The notes under the pieces were generated by a model. That model saw only the letters and a list, made by a program, of their open reading frames with translations, was not told the origin of the DNA and searched no databases. Source: Elymus sibiricus (Eukaryota > Streptophyta > Magnoliopsida > Poales > Poaceae). From it: DNA of 64,000 bases. A program made the position numbers and the translations under genes. The stretch is taken from positions 84,531,895-84,595,894 of the forward strand of contig CM077676.1 in assembly GCA_039707655.1 (NCBI GenBank). The letters run 5' to 3'. This document shows, one piece after another, positions 24,886-38,100 of this stretch (positions are counted from its first letter, which is position 1; every line of letters starts with the position of its first letter).

Positions 24886-26666
24886 TGCACTCACCTACCC
24901 TGTCAGCTCAGATAACACTTTTACTAATAGTTTGCAAACACACATTGCTTTGGATATTTCATATCTATTAGCCTTTGTTTGTATCTGAAAATAATTTTCA
25001 GTTCCATGAATATCACATAACTATCCCAAACCTTTGAAGTTCGGGTCTTATGGAAGCAAACATATTGCACTTGACCGTAACGGAATTCTAGCTTTTGGAT
25101 TGAAGGACGAGAGTCACATTATCCATAGCATTAGTGGGAGAATACCGAAAGCATGCGATAGGACAAAATCCTTCTCGACACTCTTGAGGACAATCCTCAC
25201 ATTACGTTACCAATCGTAAAGTTTAACCAGATATTTAACAGCTATTCAATTTTAATAGGGAAGGTGGAAAACGCGAGCCATTTATTCTATAACTATTATG
25301 CAAATTTCATTTTAGACAAGTTCATAATTAATTAGACCGAGAATTAAACAAGTTAATTCTATAGCGCTCTCCCACTCAAATCAATATCTCTCATAATTGA
25401 TTTGTGAGTGATTCAAGACCCGTATTTTAATTCAACGCCATTGACGGGTTCATCACTGATGACGCGAATTTTAATCAGTAGGACAACTTGCCAATCACAT
25501 CTCTATGTGACTCTTGTCCATCTTTCGATGCACGTGTTCCGAGCTCAGGACTGTCCTGCCTGAACATCAAGACAACCAAGTGATCACGTAGTGAGGTCTG
25601 ACCTTCACCCGCCTTACACCTCTCTAATCGTTCGTGCTCATGTGTACATGGTGCACCCCGAAATGATACGTGTTGTAGACGGTGCTACACTTGGGAGAAC
25701 ACTAACTACTTGATATTTTTTGTGAGAGATCACCCTAATAAAAAGCGACTACCGCGCAATCAAGAAGGGTGCATCATAAGGGATAAACATCTCAGGCAAT
25801 TTACAATAGCATGATATGATATAGCCCTTTCTGACGGAGAAGTCTTTAATTTCTTCGTCTTCGACATCTGCGTTAGTGTTCACCTTCGCGAAGATTGCCA
25901 CCACCTTGTCGATGCACCAGATAATATTGCTATCTTTATAGCTAATAAAATAAGTGCATTACTTCAGGTTGACACGCAGGTAATTAAAGTGACAATCATA
26001 TGGCTCCAACCATCATGCCGAATCATGACACGCAGGTCATGTTAATTTACATTATATAGTCATATCATACATAATCAAATTAAATATGAGAACTGCTATA
26101 CCACATCACATGCACATCTCATGTCATCCTGCAAAACCAAGTTAGACTCCTCTAATCGGTTTATGCAAAATTTTATTTTACGTGGTTTCTAAGGTTTCAA
26201 CCAAACCGCAACTACCAACGTTTATCATCAAGCATGATTATTCAAGTCGCTAGATTAACTTTGCGGGGCGTATGAAACACGAGATAATAAAATTTTGAGC
26301 CCCATACTGCACTTCGTCATACGCATGACCCCCGTGTAGATCATATCTGCATTGCCCTTTTGTCTGCGAAATTTCATCTTTCTTTTAATTATGGTGGAAT
26401 TCAATGAACTGTTAGCACTTCGTTGACCAATCAGGATCACGGATTGCCAGAACTTTGAAACTCCACCGTGCCATTATCAAGATTAGAAATACACAAATTT
26501 CAGGGAAGCAAGAAGAACATTGGGTAACAGATTTCATCTGCTACCCGCACAAATAATTATCAGCAGTAGAATTCATCTACTACAAATTATATTGTGCAAC
26601 ACCCATACATCTCATGTATTCTAGATCATAACCTGCATCTACGCATAGCACGGCTCATGATGCCAC
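24886..26666 (-). mobile_element. 5' internal (leader) region of a minus-strand Copia element, incomplete
   Basis: Lies immediately downstream, on the minus strand, of the LTR at 26667-28794. The first bases read TGGCATCATGAGCCGTGC on the minus strand (26649-26666), a degenerate primer-binding site of the kind found in Angela/BARE-type elements. The rest is AT-rich non-coding leader. No gag-pol ORF follows, so the element is truncated at about 24885. Confidence 0.55.
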
Positions 26667-28794
26667 TATAGGGGAATGCGACAGAAAACAAAAAAATTCG
26701 GTACAGCGAGCACGCCCAGGACCACTATGGAGATGCATACAAGGTTTTTGATTTGATCGTTACCAACTCGTAGCGCAGCGGAAGTAGAGTTGGTGCAGAT
26801 CCCCGCGGCTAGGATTTTACAACCTCCCAACCGCGAGGATGTACTCCCTCGTCAGCTCACTGGAAGGATCTCCGGACAACCCTTCGGGAGGCCTCAGGAC
26901 AGTCCCTCTGATAGTCACACCGGACGGATCCTCGGATAGCCCTTCGGGAGGCACTGACAGAATCTCGGACGGTCACTCAGACAGCCCTTCGGGAGGCACA
27001 CTCGAACTAAGATCGAAACTACGACCTCTCTACCAAGTTGCACACATACGGTGTCAGCTATCCGGCAGGGCTTCGCCATCCAGAACTAGTTCCCACCAGA
27101 ACCCAGACAGCCTTTCGGCTCTACGAAACTATTTCGTGTGAGGGAGAGAAGAAGCTAGATCATTGCATGGCATTGTGTATGAGAGAATTTCTGATTTTGG
27201 AGAGCCCTCTCCACCTCTATTTATAGGAGGAGCAAGGGGTAGAGGCAAGGGGTGAAAAGACCAAAAGGGGTTTGGATATTTCAACATGCCACATAAGGAG
27301 GGCTTGTTCTTATCCACCAAATTGTGGAAGGAAGCCCCATGGGGACCCCCCCAAGCCCATGGATGAAATTGGCTGCCCCCTTGGGGGGCCCCACCACCTT
27401 CCCATCCACCTTATCCTCTCTCCAAAAATAGGGAATTCCTTATAGAAGAAAACCCCATTAAAACCAGCCCATAAAGTGCTTTTCACTATTCATGAAAACA
27501 TTTTTCCGCGACCGTTTGAACCAAAAATATTTATGTAGGCCTAGAACATTTCTAGTACCCACTAAAATAATTTTGGACGCGTTCCGGAACATTTCCGGAT
27601 CAGTGATTTTCGCCGGCGAAAAGATACCACAACGTTTCCGGCAGCTCCGAAACATTTCCGGTTTTTTTGTCCAGAAAAATTCCAGAAGTTACCAGAACAA
27701 TCTGGCAACCTCCAAAAAGTTCCCAGCGCTTGCCGAAACCGTTTTGGCTCAATGGTTTACTCCGAAACAACTTTTCGGTTTTACCAAAACTTTTCCGGTG
27801 TTCTCTCCGAAACCTTTCCGTTGTCTCCGAATATTTTCCGGTGACTTTTCCTCAGACTCCCTGTCTAGTATTCAGCAGATAGATGACCCTTAAGCGTGTG
27901 ACCCTGTAGGTTTGGTGAAATATAGACATGACCGGAACACTTTCCGGTCAATGATCAATAGCGGAACTGTGGACACCCATATTGATCCCTATACCCACAC
28001 GAATGTATATTCGAGTGAACCTCTAGTTGCCGTGTGCTATTCCTGTTGCTTCACGATATGTTACAAATATCCGAGGTGAGACTTATCGGCATCCCCGTGA
28101 AACAACACTTGTCCACTATGCCAGTTACCTCGTTACCGATATTGTTCTCTTTTCTCGTTCCCGTGTACCGGCATCCCGGTGATCAAATCACGCTGTGTCT
28201 GGCCAGACAATGATGGATACCGTGACACTGAGGGGGCCCAAAGAATATCTCTCCATCGTCGGAGGAGCAAATCCCAATCTTGAGCTATCAAGTCCCTTGA
28301 CATATTTTTTCAAGAACCCGTAAGCTGCCGTAATAGCCACCCATTTACGGATGACGTTTAACAAACCCCAAAGTTCATGAAGCAAGCATGAAGAAACTCG
28401 ATACTCTCATGGTCTAAGGAATTATGCAAACGTTAACTTGCTCTGTGTTATTAACCATTAACTTGTGACGAATGTATCTCATAGAATAACATCAATTCGG
28501 GTCGATTCAACACAAATGTTCTTCTAACATTGTGCCCTCAAAGTTGCCGGCATAGACATGCCCATGATCAGGAAAACGTGATCATAATGCAACACTTGAG
28601 CCAGTCTTAGAGGCTTGACTAGGAATACTTTTTACCATTATATTATTCCACACATGCACATGGGTTTTCCTCAGAGCCTTTATGGATATACGGGCTCAGG
28701 AACCATAGCAGTTATAGCATGGAACATAAACTTAATTAGGAACATGGGGATAAATAATAACATTTATTATTGCCTCTAGGGCATATCTCCTACA
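26667..28794 (-). mobile_element. Angela/WIS-like Copia 5' LTR
   Basis: On the minus strand it starts TGTAGGAGATATGCCCTAGA, the same start as the Copia element at 39057 apart from a few bases, and ends in CGTTCCCCTATA, the expected TACA/CACA end with one transition. Length is 2128 bp. A CCTATAAATAGAGG TATA box lies inside, and 27480-27960 is dense in TTCCGG/CCGGAA phrases, as in this LTR group. The outer flank at 28795-28799 is AATCC; no matching duplication was found because the 3' half is missing. Confidence 0.8.
27217..27226 (-). promoter_or_regulatory. TATA box of the Copia LTR
   Basis: CTATAAATAG on the minus strand, in the LTR position where BARE/Angela-type elements start transcription and about 550 bp before the LTR end. 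Confidence 0.55.
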
Positions 28795-29333
28795 AATCCA
28801 TGAACACAACCCTGCCCATGAGATGGCTTTGCCTTGCTTGGACCGATAGGGAGAGGTCATGGAAGTGGTTGCCACTGCTAATTAGTGACATGGTTCATGC
28901 TCTACTCAGGGGTTCTATGATCTTCACCATTGGGGGCAGAAGTGCACATGTTTACAGTAGTATGACCGCTCACACCACTTTCCCGGAGCTGTTTAACCAC
29001 TGCAAGTGGAAGAAGTTGATGGTGCATGACTGTTGTTGCTGACGAAGGAAGAAAGAATCTAACATGGATGAAATATGTGCGAGGGAGACAAATTTTCTGC
29101 AGTGTAAATCGTACTTCTTTTCTGATTTTTGTCTTCTCTATTTATTCAGTGGTTAAATTTTAAAAAATTACAAAACAACGGGCTAGACATGCTATGGTAA
29201 GATCTTGCGGCCTTGCAGGAGATGCCTCCCTTGATCGGCCATATGCGGCGGCTACGACCCTAGCGCCACCGCCCATTGCTCATGCCCATTAACGGGGTCC
29301 CGAACCGGGGGTGGCTAATGCCCAGGAGCCCGG
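28795..29333. other. Unassigned segment between two LTR elements
   Basis: Contains the end of an ORF (28770-29042, plus) whose start lies in the neighbouring LTR. Its downstream part is not recognisable as any family. The right part, ending CCCAGGAGCCCGG, flanks the outer Athila-like LTR (5-bp flank CCCGG). Confidence 0.3.
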
Positions 29334-30068
29334 TGATACGTCTCCAACGTATCTATAATTTATGAAGTATTCATGCCATGTTTACAATAGTTTTATATGG
29401 TTTTGGTGCACTTTTATATTATTATTTTGGACTAACTTATTAATCTAGTACCGAGTGCCAGTTCCTGTTTTCTTGTTTTTTGTTTTGCAGAAAAACCATA
29501 CCAAATGAAGTCCAAACGCGATAAAACTTTACGGAGATTTATTTTGGAATATATGTGATTTTTTGGGAAGAAGAATCAACGCAAGGCGGTGCCCGAGGGC
29601 TCCACAAGGCAACACGGCGCGCCCCCCGGGGCCGCGCCCTGTTGCCTTGTGGGCACCTCATAGGTCGGTTGATGCCCTTCATTCGCCGCAATAAAGATAA
29701 TTTCCAGATAAAAATCCCCTCAAAATTTCAGCCCAATCGGAGTTACGGATCTCCGGGAATATAAGAAACGGTTTTCGGCCAGAAACAGGACCGCAAAAAT
29801 AGAAGAGAAAGAGAGAGAGATCCAATCTCGAAGGGGCTCCCGCCCCTCCGGGAACCATGGAGGCCAAGGACCTGAGGGAGAACCTCTCCCCATCTAGGGG
29901 GGAGGCCATGGAGGAGCAAGCCGGAGGGGTACGTAGCCTCTCTTCCCCTCTCTCTCGGTGGCGCCGGAGTGCCGCTGGGGGAACCATCAACGTGGTGATC
30001 GTCTTCATCAACATCACCGTCCATCACCTCCCTCATCTCTTTTCAGCGGTCCACTTTCCCGCACCCTG
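29334..30068 (+). mobile_element. Outer Athila-like element: first part of its 5' LTR
   Basis: Starts TGATACGTCTCCAACG and continues as an LTR until CCCTG at 30064-30068, where a Sabrina-type element is inserted. The LTR resumes at 59662 (CTGTAATCCCCTACTTG) and ends at 60460 (TTATCA), giving a rebuilt LTR of about 1.53 kb. From 29837 onward this part is present a second time at 52317-52544. Confidence 0.75.
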
Positions 30069-30702
30069 TGATACGTCTCCAACGTATCTATAATTTTTTA
30101 TTGTTCCATGCTATTATATTATCAATCTTGGATGTTTTTATATACATTTACAACAATTATATATCATTTTTTGGGACTAACCTATTAACTTAGTGCCCAG
30201 TGCCACTTGCTGTTTTTTGCCTGTTTTTGGTTTTCCAGAATATCAGTACCAAACAAAGTCCAAATGCCACGAAACTTTTTCGAGATTTTTTCTGGACATA
30301 ACAAGTACTGGAAGCTTCGTGAGAGGGCCAGAAGATGAAGCAGTGGCCCACGAGGCACCAGGGTGCGCCCCAGGGGGGCACGACCTGGTGGCTTGTGGGG
30401 CCCACACAGCTCCGTTTGACCTAATTCCACCTCTATAAACTCTCTAAAATCGGGAAACCAACAGAGGAGTCCACGAAATACTTTTTCCGCCGCAGCAAGC
30501 TTCTGTTCTCGAGAGATCCCATCTGGAGGCCATTCCCGGTACTCCGCTGGAGGGGGAATCGATCACGGAGGGGCTCTACATCAACCTTGCTGCCCTTCCG
30601 ATGATGCGTGAGTAGTTTACCACAGACCTTCGGGTCCATAGTTAGTAGCTAGATGGCTTCTTCTCTCTTTTTGATCTTCAATACAATGTTTTCCTCGATG
30701 TT
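30069..30702 (+). mobile_element. First 634 bp of a Sabrina-type LTR (left copy)
   Basis: Begins TGATACGTCTCCAACG after CCCTG and aligns with 52545-53178, the start of the complete element's 5' LTR, with roughly 3% differences by eye. It ends inside the LTR at CCTCGATGTT, where the minus-strand gypsy array begins. It is therefore a second copy of the LTR start rather than a separate insertion. Confidence 0.8.
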
Positions 30703-33700
30703 CCCCCGACTTAATCGTGCACTAATCATACACGCAAATGCACACGATCAAGCCTAGGGACTCACTTGAAGATATCACAACACAACTCTAAACACAAAAT
30801 AAAATAATACAAGCTTTATATTACAAGCCAGGGGCCTCGAGGGCTCGAATACAAAAGCTCGGGTCCTACAAGCATCAGCGGAAGCATTAGATATCTGAGT
30901 ACAGATATAAAAGTAAAACAGATATGCCTCAGGAAGGCAAGGCAAAACAACGACAACGATCGAAAAGGCAAGGCCTCCTGCCTAGGAGCCTCCTAACTAC
31001 TCCTGGTCGTCGATGATCTCCACGTCGTAGCAGGCTCCAGCGGTGGCGTCTGGCTCCTGGGCTCCATCGTCTGATGTATCATCAATTGGGTATGAGGAAA
31101 AGAATAGCATAGCAACCGTGAGTACTCATCCAAATTACTCGCAAGACTGACATCAGAACTATACTAATTATGCATCGGTATCAAAGAAAGGGGGCTGTAT
31201 CTTTGGACTAAACTGCAGAAATGCCAGAATAGGGGGGGAAGGCTTAGCCTATCGAGGACTAGAATCTTCAATGTCTTGCAGCATTAGAAGAGTGCAGATT
31301 AGCATATTATAAATATAACAAGCATGTTGAAGCAAAGTCCAGAGATCCTTCCTCGACTCCCTGCGAGAAAGCAATCCCGGAACTTACAATTATTAACAGT
31401 ATCCAGTTCAAGTAGTAATAGATCGGGATACAACACTGAGCGTCCTGTTACCGTGGACACGGCTATTCGAATAGATAACTTCCCTGCAGGGGTGCACTAC
31501 TGTTACCCAGCACGCTCGATTACATCTGGCCGGACACACTTGCTGGGTAATGCCCGGCCTCGGGTAATCGACATGACGTAGTCCTACCTAGGCTCAGCAG
31601 AGAGGTCCCCGCCGGTCTACATCCTAAGTGCTCAGGGGTCTTGGGCCATCGCCCTTTGCACTCCGGGTCGTTGTGCGCAGGGTTAGATCCAGGCACCACC
31701 TCTGTCATGGATGGCGCCGATCCTGCCGTCCCACAATGTTGAACTGGACGTCTGACAAAGCTTTCGGCTGATACATACGGCGTAGAGGGCCCCATTAAAC
31801 CATTATCCCACGTGGTGGTAGTGCGTATAGGGCACGACGACCCACTCAGATCAATACCGAAATCCGTTAGCGCATTACTAGGAGCTCGCGGTGACGATCA
31901 GTACTCCTGTCGTCCCGTCTCGAGGAAGTGCAACAAGGGCCAGGCCCAACATTCTCTAGGGCGGTCTCTGCCTGCCCGGTTGCGCCTCGTAATTATCTCG
32001 CGGGTACCCTCACGGTCAACCCGACTTCACATCTCTTGTGGGTACCCCTCGGGGTCGACCCGACTTTACCCAGGGGACTGTCGGGAACTCAGGTCCACCT
32101 CTACCGGGGTGGTACCGCCAGTCCCTTCAGTCCCGCAGTAACAGTGAAGGTAACCGTGTGTTTTGTCATCAAGGGGGAATCCGAGGAATCACCCTCGATG
32201 GATTCCGACTTGAGGGGTTGTACGACGGAGTCGTCCTCGGAAGTTGTGAAAGAGGAATCACCCTCGATAACCACAACCGATTGTGCTATGCTACAGGGCC
32301 ATCATTAGAAGTGAAGTACGAGGTATCACCCTCGTCACCCGATAGTGGCTCTGCAGAGTCATACAACTAATGGGGGTGTGCGGTGCTGTGGTCAGTCTCG
32401 GCACATCGATCACATGGATCGAGGCACAGGTACTAGAGCGGAGCCACTACAGTAAGGGAGAGGGGGCCACAGATGGTTTACTATCCAACCTATACTAAGC
32501 AGTTTAGGATAACAGGCATGTATCAATAATGGTTACAAGAACAGGCTATGCAACAGAATAGGATAAAGCAAAGTTGCGGCAATTTCTAATGCAAGCAGGA
32601 GGGAGAAAGAATAGGTGATATAGGCATGCTCAAGGGGGTTTGCTTGCCTGGTTGCTCTGCTGAAAAGGAAGGAGGGTCGTCAACACCGTAGTCGTACTGG
32701 GTAGCAGCGGCGTCAGTCTCGGCGTCTAACGGAGAGAAGAGGGGGAAAAACAGTAAATATAAAGCAAACAAATGCACACAGATGCTAGGCATGGCAAAAC
32801 AATATTCGAGGGGTGCCCTAATGCAGTACTACGCAAGTTAGACGGAGCGGGAAACATCTGGAGGTGTTTTACCAGCTCCGGGCGATTATCGGACAGATGA
32901 ATCGGAGGGGAAACTCCCATGTTCATCATGTTAGAGAGGGCTGACAGGTATGTGAGTGGCATATTCGGATTCTTCACATTTTTCTGAATTTATTTAAATC
33001 AACATTATCCGAAACAGTAATTAGGGTTTAATTAATCTAATTACAGAATAATTAGGTTAATTGAATAATTAGTTTAATTAAACAGGATTAACTAAGTTAA
33101 TTAATTAATTAATATTTATTTATTTATTTTAATTCTATATCTCTTTTTCATTTCTGTTTCTTTTCGTTTTTAAACAGTAAACAGGGGGTGGTCCCAGTGG
33201 TCAGTGACACGGGCCGGACATGTCCGCGCCATGCCCATGTAAGGGCCGGACATGTCCGGGCATTCGCGTACGCGCGGGCACAGCGGGGGCGCCGGACACG
33301 TCCGGTGTTCGCGTGCGCGCGCGCGGACGAGGGATGGCCGAGGCCAGCGGCGGCGCACGGCGAGGCAGCCGCGGCGGCCGAGCGCGGGAGCGAGCGGGCG
33401 GGGCCAGGCGTCGGAGCGCGAGCAGCGGGCGGGGGCGGGCGTTGGCGACGGCAGCGCGAGCGGGCGGAGCAGCGTGCAGCAGCGGGAGGCGGCACGCGAG
33501 CAGCGGCGAGCTGGGCGAGACGGCTGGCCACGGGCAGCGGCAGCAGCACGGGGAGCGGGCGACGAGGAGGCAGCGCGGGTGGAGGGAGGCCACGGGCGGC
33601 GGCAGAGAGGGAGGGGGAGAGACGGCGACGGGGTTCTCACCCACGTTGTCGGTGAACACCGGCGAGTCTCGATGGAGCCGGTGGGGAGGCGGTCGAGGAC

Positions 33701-34374
33701 GGGCGGCTAGCGCGGCGACGGAGACCGGGGACGGGGTGGCGGCGACGTCGAGCGCGCGCGGGCGAGCGGGGAGGCGGCGCCTTGGGGACGAGGGGGAGAA
33801 GGGGATCGGGGGAGGGTTAGATCGGGGTTAGGGTTCGGGGCTGGTGGGGGAGAGGCCATATAGGCCATGGGGGGGGGGGTGGCTGGGCCGGTTGGCCCAG
33901 TTGGGCTAGGGGGGGTTTTCTGTTTTTCTTTTTATTTTTCTCTTTTGTTTATTTTCTTTTATTGTTTTACTTTAGTTTCCAAATTATTTTAGTTTTATAA
34001 AATATATAATTAGCACCTAAATTAGTATTATTAATTATACCACTGCCACAATAACTTTGGCACCTAAATAATTTAGTTTAATATTTTATAATTTATAAAA
34101 GGCATTTAATTTATTGTTTTAGCTACTCTTTTAATTATTTTAGGACAATTAAATACTTTGTAAAGATGTGGTTTCTCCACCATAATTATCTATGAATTAT
34201 TTGTCACAATTAGAACATTTTAGTTTTCAAATTTAAATAACTTTTATTTTCACTTTCAACTTGAATTTTGAATTTGAGGTTGGATTATTTTCTAAATGTA
34301 ATTTAATTAGGATGATCATGTTGACATGGCATATTATTAGCTTAATGACAGGGTTAGGATCTGGGGATGTTATA
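30703..34374 (-). mobile_element. Gypsy-like array: LTR 1
   Basis: One of three long LTRs of the array. It lacks the outer 7 bases TGTGACG present in LTR 2 and LTR 3, and its inner terminus reads TATA instead of TACA (TA for TG on the minus strand). An 88-bp segment present in LTR 2 and LTR 3 is missing near 32990, between two TTTCTGA repeats. On the minus strand a GC-rich leader-like block (33180-33860) lies downstream of a possible TATA box inside GGCCTATATGGCC (33854-33866). The GC-rich block carries CCGGACATGTCCGG palindromes. Short ORFs in six frames there have no domain. Confidence 0.85.
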
Positions 34375-35136
34375 AATCTCCCCCACTACAAGAAATCTCG
34401 TCCCGAGATTTAAGAGGTGAAGGTAAGGGGTATCTCCGGGGTCAAGGATGTTCAGGAGAGTCAGGTTTCGATCCTGTGGAACTGTGGTTAGTGTCGATTA
34501 AGAGTGGGGAAGAGCGGTGACATTTTTGCAAGGTCATGACGGCAAGGCAATCAGAGGACAATCTGTCAGCTATGTCGGCAACAACGTCGGTACCAAGGGC
34601 GGGGACGAAGAGAACCATCTTCCTGCTCGTTAATACGAGGCGGACCAATAGGCAAGGTTCTCGTCCATCGGTGGTTACCGGAATGCCATCAACAATAGTG
34701 ACAAGATTTTATTTGGGGGTGCTGACTTAAGCAGGGAATTATCACTGCTCAGCTAAAGGCTAGATTTCAAGATAGGTTACACAGTCCAATGGAAAGGAAA
34801 ATATGATCATACACACGTATTAGGTGTATATCCTTCCCAAGGAAAAGCAGAGCATGATACACATGGAAAGGAGCAGTTGTAGATAATCCAGCTCTCCGGG
34901 TGGATGTGATCACGTGAACCTAATGTCAGAGTTAGCAAAACTTTAACCCGAATAGGAGAGAGAGTAGAATTCCAGAGTAAGGAAGAGGAATAAAAGATCT
35001 TAATACCACCCATTGGCGACGTGGGCCCGTAAGCCACATAGCCATGTTAGTAAAACTGTTTTGCAAACACTAGACTCAACTTCGGCCAAAGTGTTGGAAA
35101 GGGGCTTCCTACAGGCAGTCGGCTCTGATACCAACT
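34375..35136 (-). mobile_element. Gypsy-like array: internal segment 1 (762 bp)
   Basis: On the minus strand it starts with a primer-binding site complementary to initiator tRNA-Met (TTGGTATCAGAGCC, 35121-35134) and ends with a polypurine tract (GTAGTGGGGGAGATTT) next to LTR 1. Only 762 bp lie between the LTRs, with no gag or pol, so the element is non-autonomous. The internal segment is about one fifth the LTR length. Confidence 0.85.
35121..35134 (-). other. Primer-binding site (initiator tRNA-Met type)
   Basis: TTGGTATCAGAGCC on the minus strand, two bases after the LTR 2 end. It contains the standard complement of the initiator tRNA-Met 3' end (TGGTATCAGAGCC) and fixes the element's orientation as minus. 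Confidence 0.85.
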
Positions 35137-38100
35137 TGTGACGCCCCCGACTTAATCGTTCACTAATCATACACGCAAATGCACACGATCAAGCCTAGGG
35201 ACTCACTTGAAGATATCAAAACACAACTCTAAACACAAAATAAAATAATACAAGCTTTATATTACAAGCCAGGGGCCTCAAGGGCTCGAATACAAAAGCT
35301 CGGGTCATACAAGCATCAGCGGAAGCATTAGATATCTGAGTACAGATATAAAAGTAAAACAGATATGCCTGAAGAGGGCAAGGCAAAACAACGACAACGA
35401 TCGAAAAGGCAAGGCCTCCTGCTTGGGAGCCTCCTAACTACTCCTGGTCGTCGATGATCTCCACGTCGTAGCAGGCTCCTGCGGTGGCGTCTGGCTCCTG
35501 GGCTCCATCGTCTGATGTATCATCAATTGGGTATGGGGAAAAGCATAGTAGAGCAACCGTGAGTACTCATCCAAAGTACTCGCAAGACTGACATCAGAAC
35601 TATACTAATTATGCATCGGTATCAAAGAAAGGGGGCTGTATCTTTGGACTAAACTGTAGAAATGCCAGAATAGGGGGGGAAGGCCTAGCCTATCGAAGAC
35701 TAGAATCGTCAACGTCTTGCAGCATTAGAAGAGTGCAGATTAGCATATTATAAATATAACAAGCATATTGAAGCAAAGTCCAGAGATCCTTCCTCGACTC
35801 CCTGCGAGAAAGCAATCCCGGAACTTACAATTAATTAACAGTATCCAGTTCAAGTAGTAATAGATCGGGATACAACACGGAGCATCCTGTTACCGTGGAC
35901 ACGGCTATTCGAATAGATAACTTCCCTGCAGGGGTGCACTACTGTTACCCAGCACGCTCGATTACATCTGGCCGGACACACTTGCTGGGTAATGCTTGGC
36001 CTCGGGTAATCGACACGACGTAGTCCTACCAAGGCTCAGCAGGGAGGTCCCCGCCGGTCTACATCCTAAGTGCTCAGGGGTCTTGGGCCAACGCCCTTTG
36101 CACTCCGGGTCGTTGTGCGCAGGGTTAGATCCAGGCACCACCTCTGTCATGGATGGCGCCGATCCTGCCATGCCACAATGCTGAACTGGACGTCTGACAA
36201 AGCCTTCGGCTGATACATACGGCGTAGAGGGCCCCATTAAACCATTATCCCACGTGGTGGTAGTGCGTATAGGGCACGATGACCCACTCAGGTCAATACC
36301 AAAATCCGTTAGCGCATTATTAGGAGCTCGCGGTGACGATCAGTACTCCTGTCGTCCCGTCTCAAGGAAGTGCAACAAGGGCCAGGCCCATCCCTCTCTA
36401 GGGCGGTCTCTGCCTGCCCGGTTACGCCTCGTAATTATCTCGCGGGTTCCCTCACGGTCAACCCGACTTCACATCTCTCGCGGGTACCCCTTGGGGTCGA
36501 CCCGACTTTACCCAGGGGACTGTCGGCAACTCAGGTCCACCTCTACCGGGGTGGTACCGCCAGTCCCTTCAGTCCCGCAGTAACAGTGAAGGTAACCGTG
36601 TGTTTTGTCATCAAGGGGGAATCCGATGAATCACCCTCGATGGATTCCCACTTGAGAGGTTGTACGACGGAGTCGTCCTCGGAAGTGGTGAAAGAGGAAT
36701 CACCCTCGATAACCACATCCGATTATGCTATGCTACAGGGCCATCATCAGAAGTGAAGTACGAGGTATCACCCGCGTCACCCGATAGTGGCTCTGCAGAG
36801 TCGTACAACTAATGGGGGTGTGCGGTGCTGTGGTCAGTCTCGGCACATCGATCACATGGATCGAGGCACAGGTACTAGAGCGGAGCCATTACAATAAGGG
36901 AGAGGGGGCCACAGATGGTTTACCATCCAACCTATACTAAGCAGTTTAGGATAACAGGCAGGTATCAATAATGGTTACAAGAACAGGCTATGCAACAGAA
37001 TAGGATAAAGCAAAGTAGCGGCAATTTCTAAGGCAAGCAGGAAGGAGAAAGAATAGGTGATATAGGCATGCTCAAGGGGGTTTGCTTGCCTGGTTGCTCT
37101 GGTGAAAAGGAAGGAGGGTCGTCAACACCGTATTCGTACTGGGTAGCAGCGGCGTCAGTCTCGGCGTCTAACCGAGAGAAGAGGGGGAAGAAACAGTAAA
37201 TATAAAGCAAACAAATGCACACAGATGCTAGGCATGGCAAAACGTTATTCGAGGGGTGCCCTAATGCAGTACTATGCAAGTTAGACGGAGCGGGAAACAT
37301 CTGGAGCGGTTTTACCAGCTCCGGGCGATTATCGGACAGATGAATCGGAGGGGAAACTCCCATGTTCATCATGTTAGAGAGGGCTGACAGGTATGTGAGT
37401 GGCATATTCGTATTCTTCACATTTTTCTGATCATTTTTCATATATAAATTATTTTAATCCGAATTACGGTTTAAAAGATATGAATTTTCAAATTTTAATG
37501 ATTTTCTGGAATTTCTGAATTTATTTAAATTAACATTATCCGAAACAGTAATTATTAATCTAATTACAGATTAATTAGGTTAATTGAATAATTAGTTTAA
37601 TTAAACAGGATTAACTAAGTTAATTAATTAATTAATTAATTAATATTTATTTATTTATTTTAATTCTATTTCTCTTTTTCATTTCTGTTTCTTTTCGTTT
37701 TTAAACAGTAAACAGGGGGTGGTCCCAGTGGTCAGTGACACGGGCCGGACATGTCCGCGCCATGCCCGTGTAATGGACGGACATGTCCGGGCATTCGCGT
37801 ACGCGCGGGCACAGCGGGGGCGCCGGACACGTCCGGTGTTCGCGTGCGCGCGCGCGGACGAGGGATGGGCGAGGCAGCCGCGGCGGCCAAGCGCGGGCAC
37901 GAGCGGGCGGGCGCTGGCGACGGCAGCGCGAGCGGGCGGAGCAGCGTGCGGCGGCGGGAGGCGGCGCGCGAGCAGCGGCGAGCTGGGCGAGACGGTTGGC
38001 CGCGGGCAGCGGCAGCAGCACGGGGAGCGGGCGACGAGGAGGCAGCGCGGGTGGAGGGAGGCCACGGGCGGCGGCAGAGAGGGAGGGGGAGAGACGGCGA

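Noticed and set aside
28770..29042. 90-residue plus-strand ORF
   Set aside because: It starts inside the neighbouring Copia LTR and I recognise no family in its downstream part; kept only as an unassigned segment.
33180..33860. Several 100-200 residue Arg/Ala/Gly-rich ORFs on both strands (and their equivalents at 37700-38330 and 51130-51800)
   Set aside because: They overlap in all frames in a CpG-rich LTR leader, differ between the three LTR copies through indels, and show no domain; composition alone keeps them open.
35121..35134. tRNA-like sequence (complement of initiator tRNA-Met 3' end) considered as a tRNA gene
   Set aside because: Only the 14-nt primer-binding complement is present next to an LTR; no cloverleaf can be drawn. 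The same holds for 48539, 54114 and 60471.
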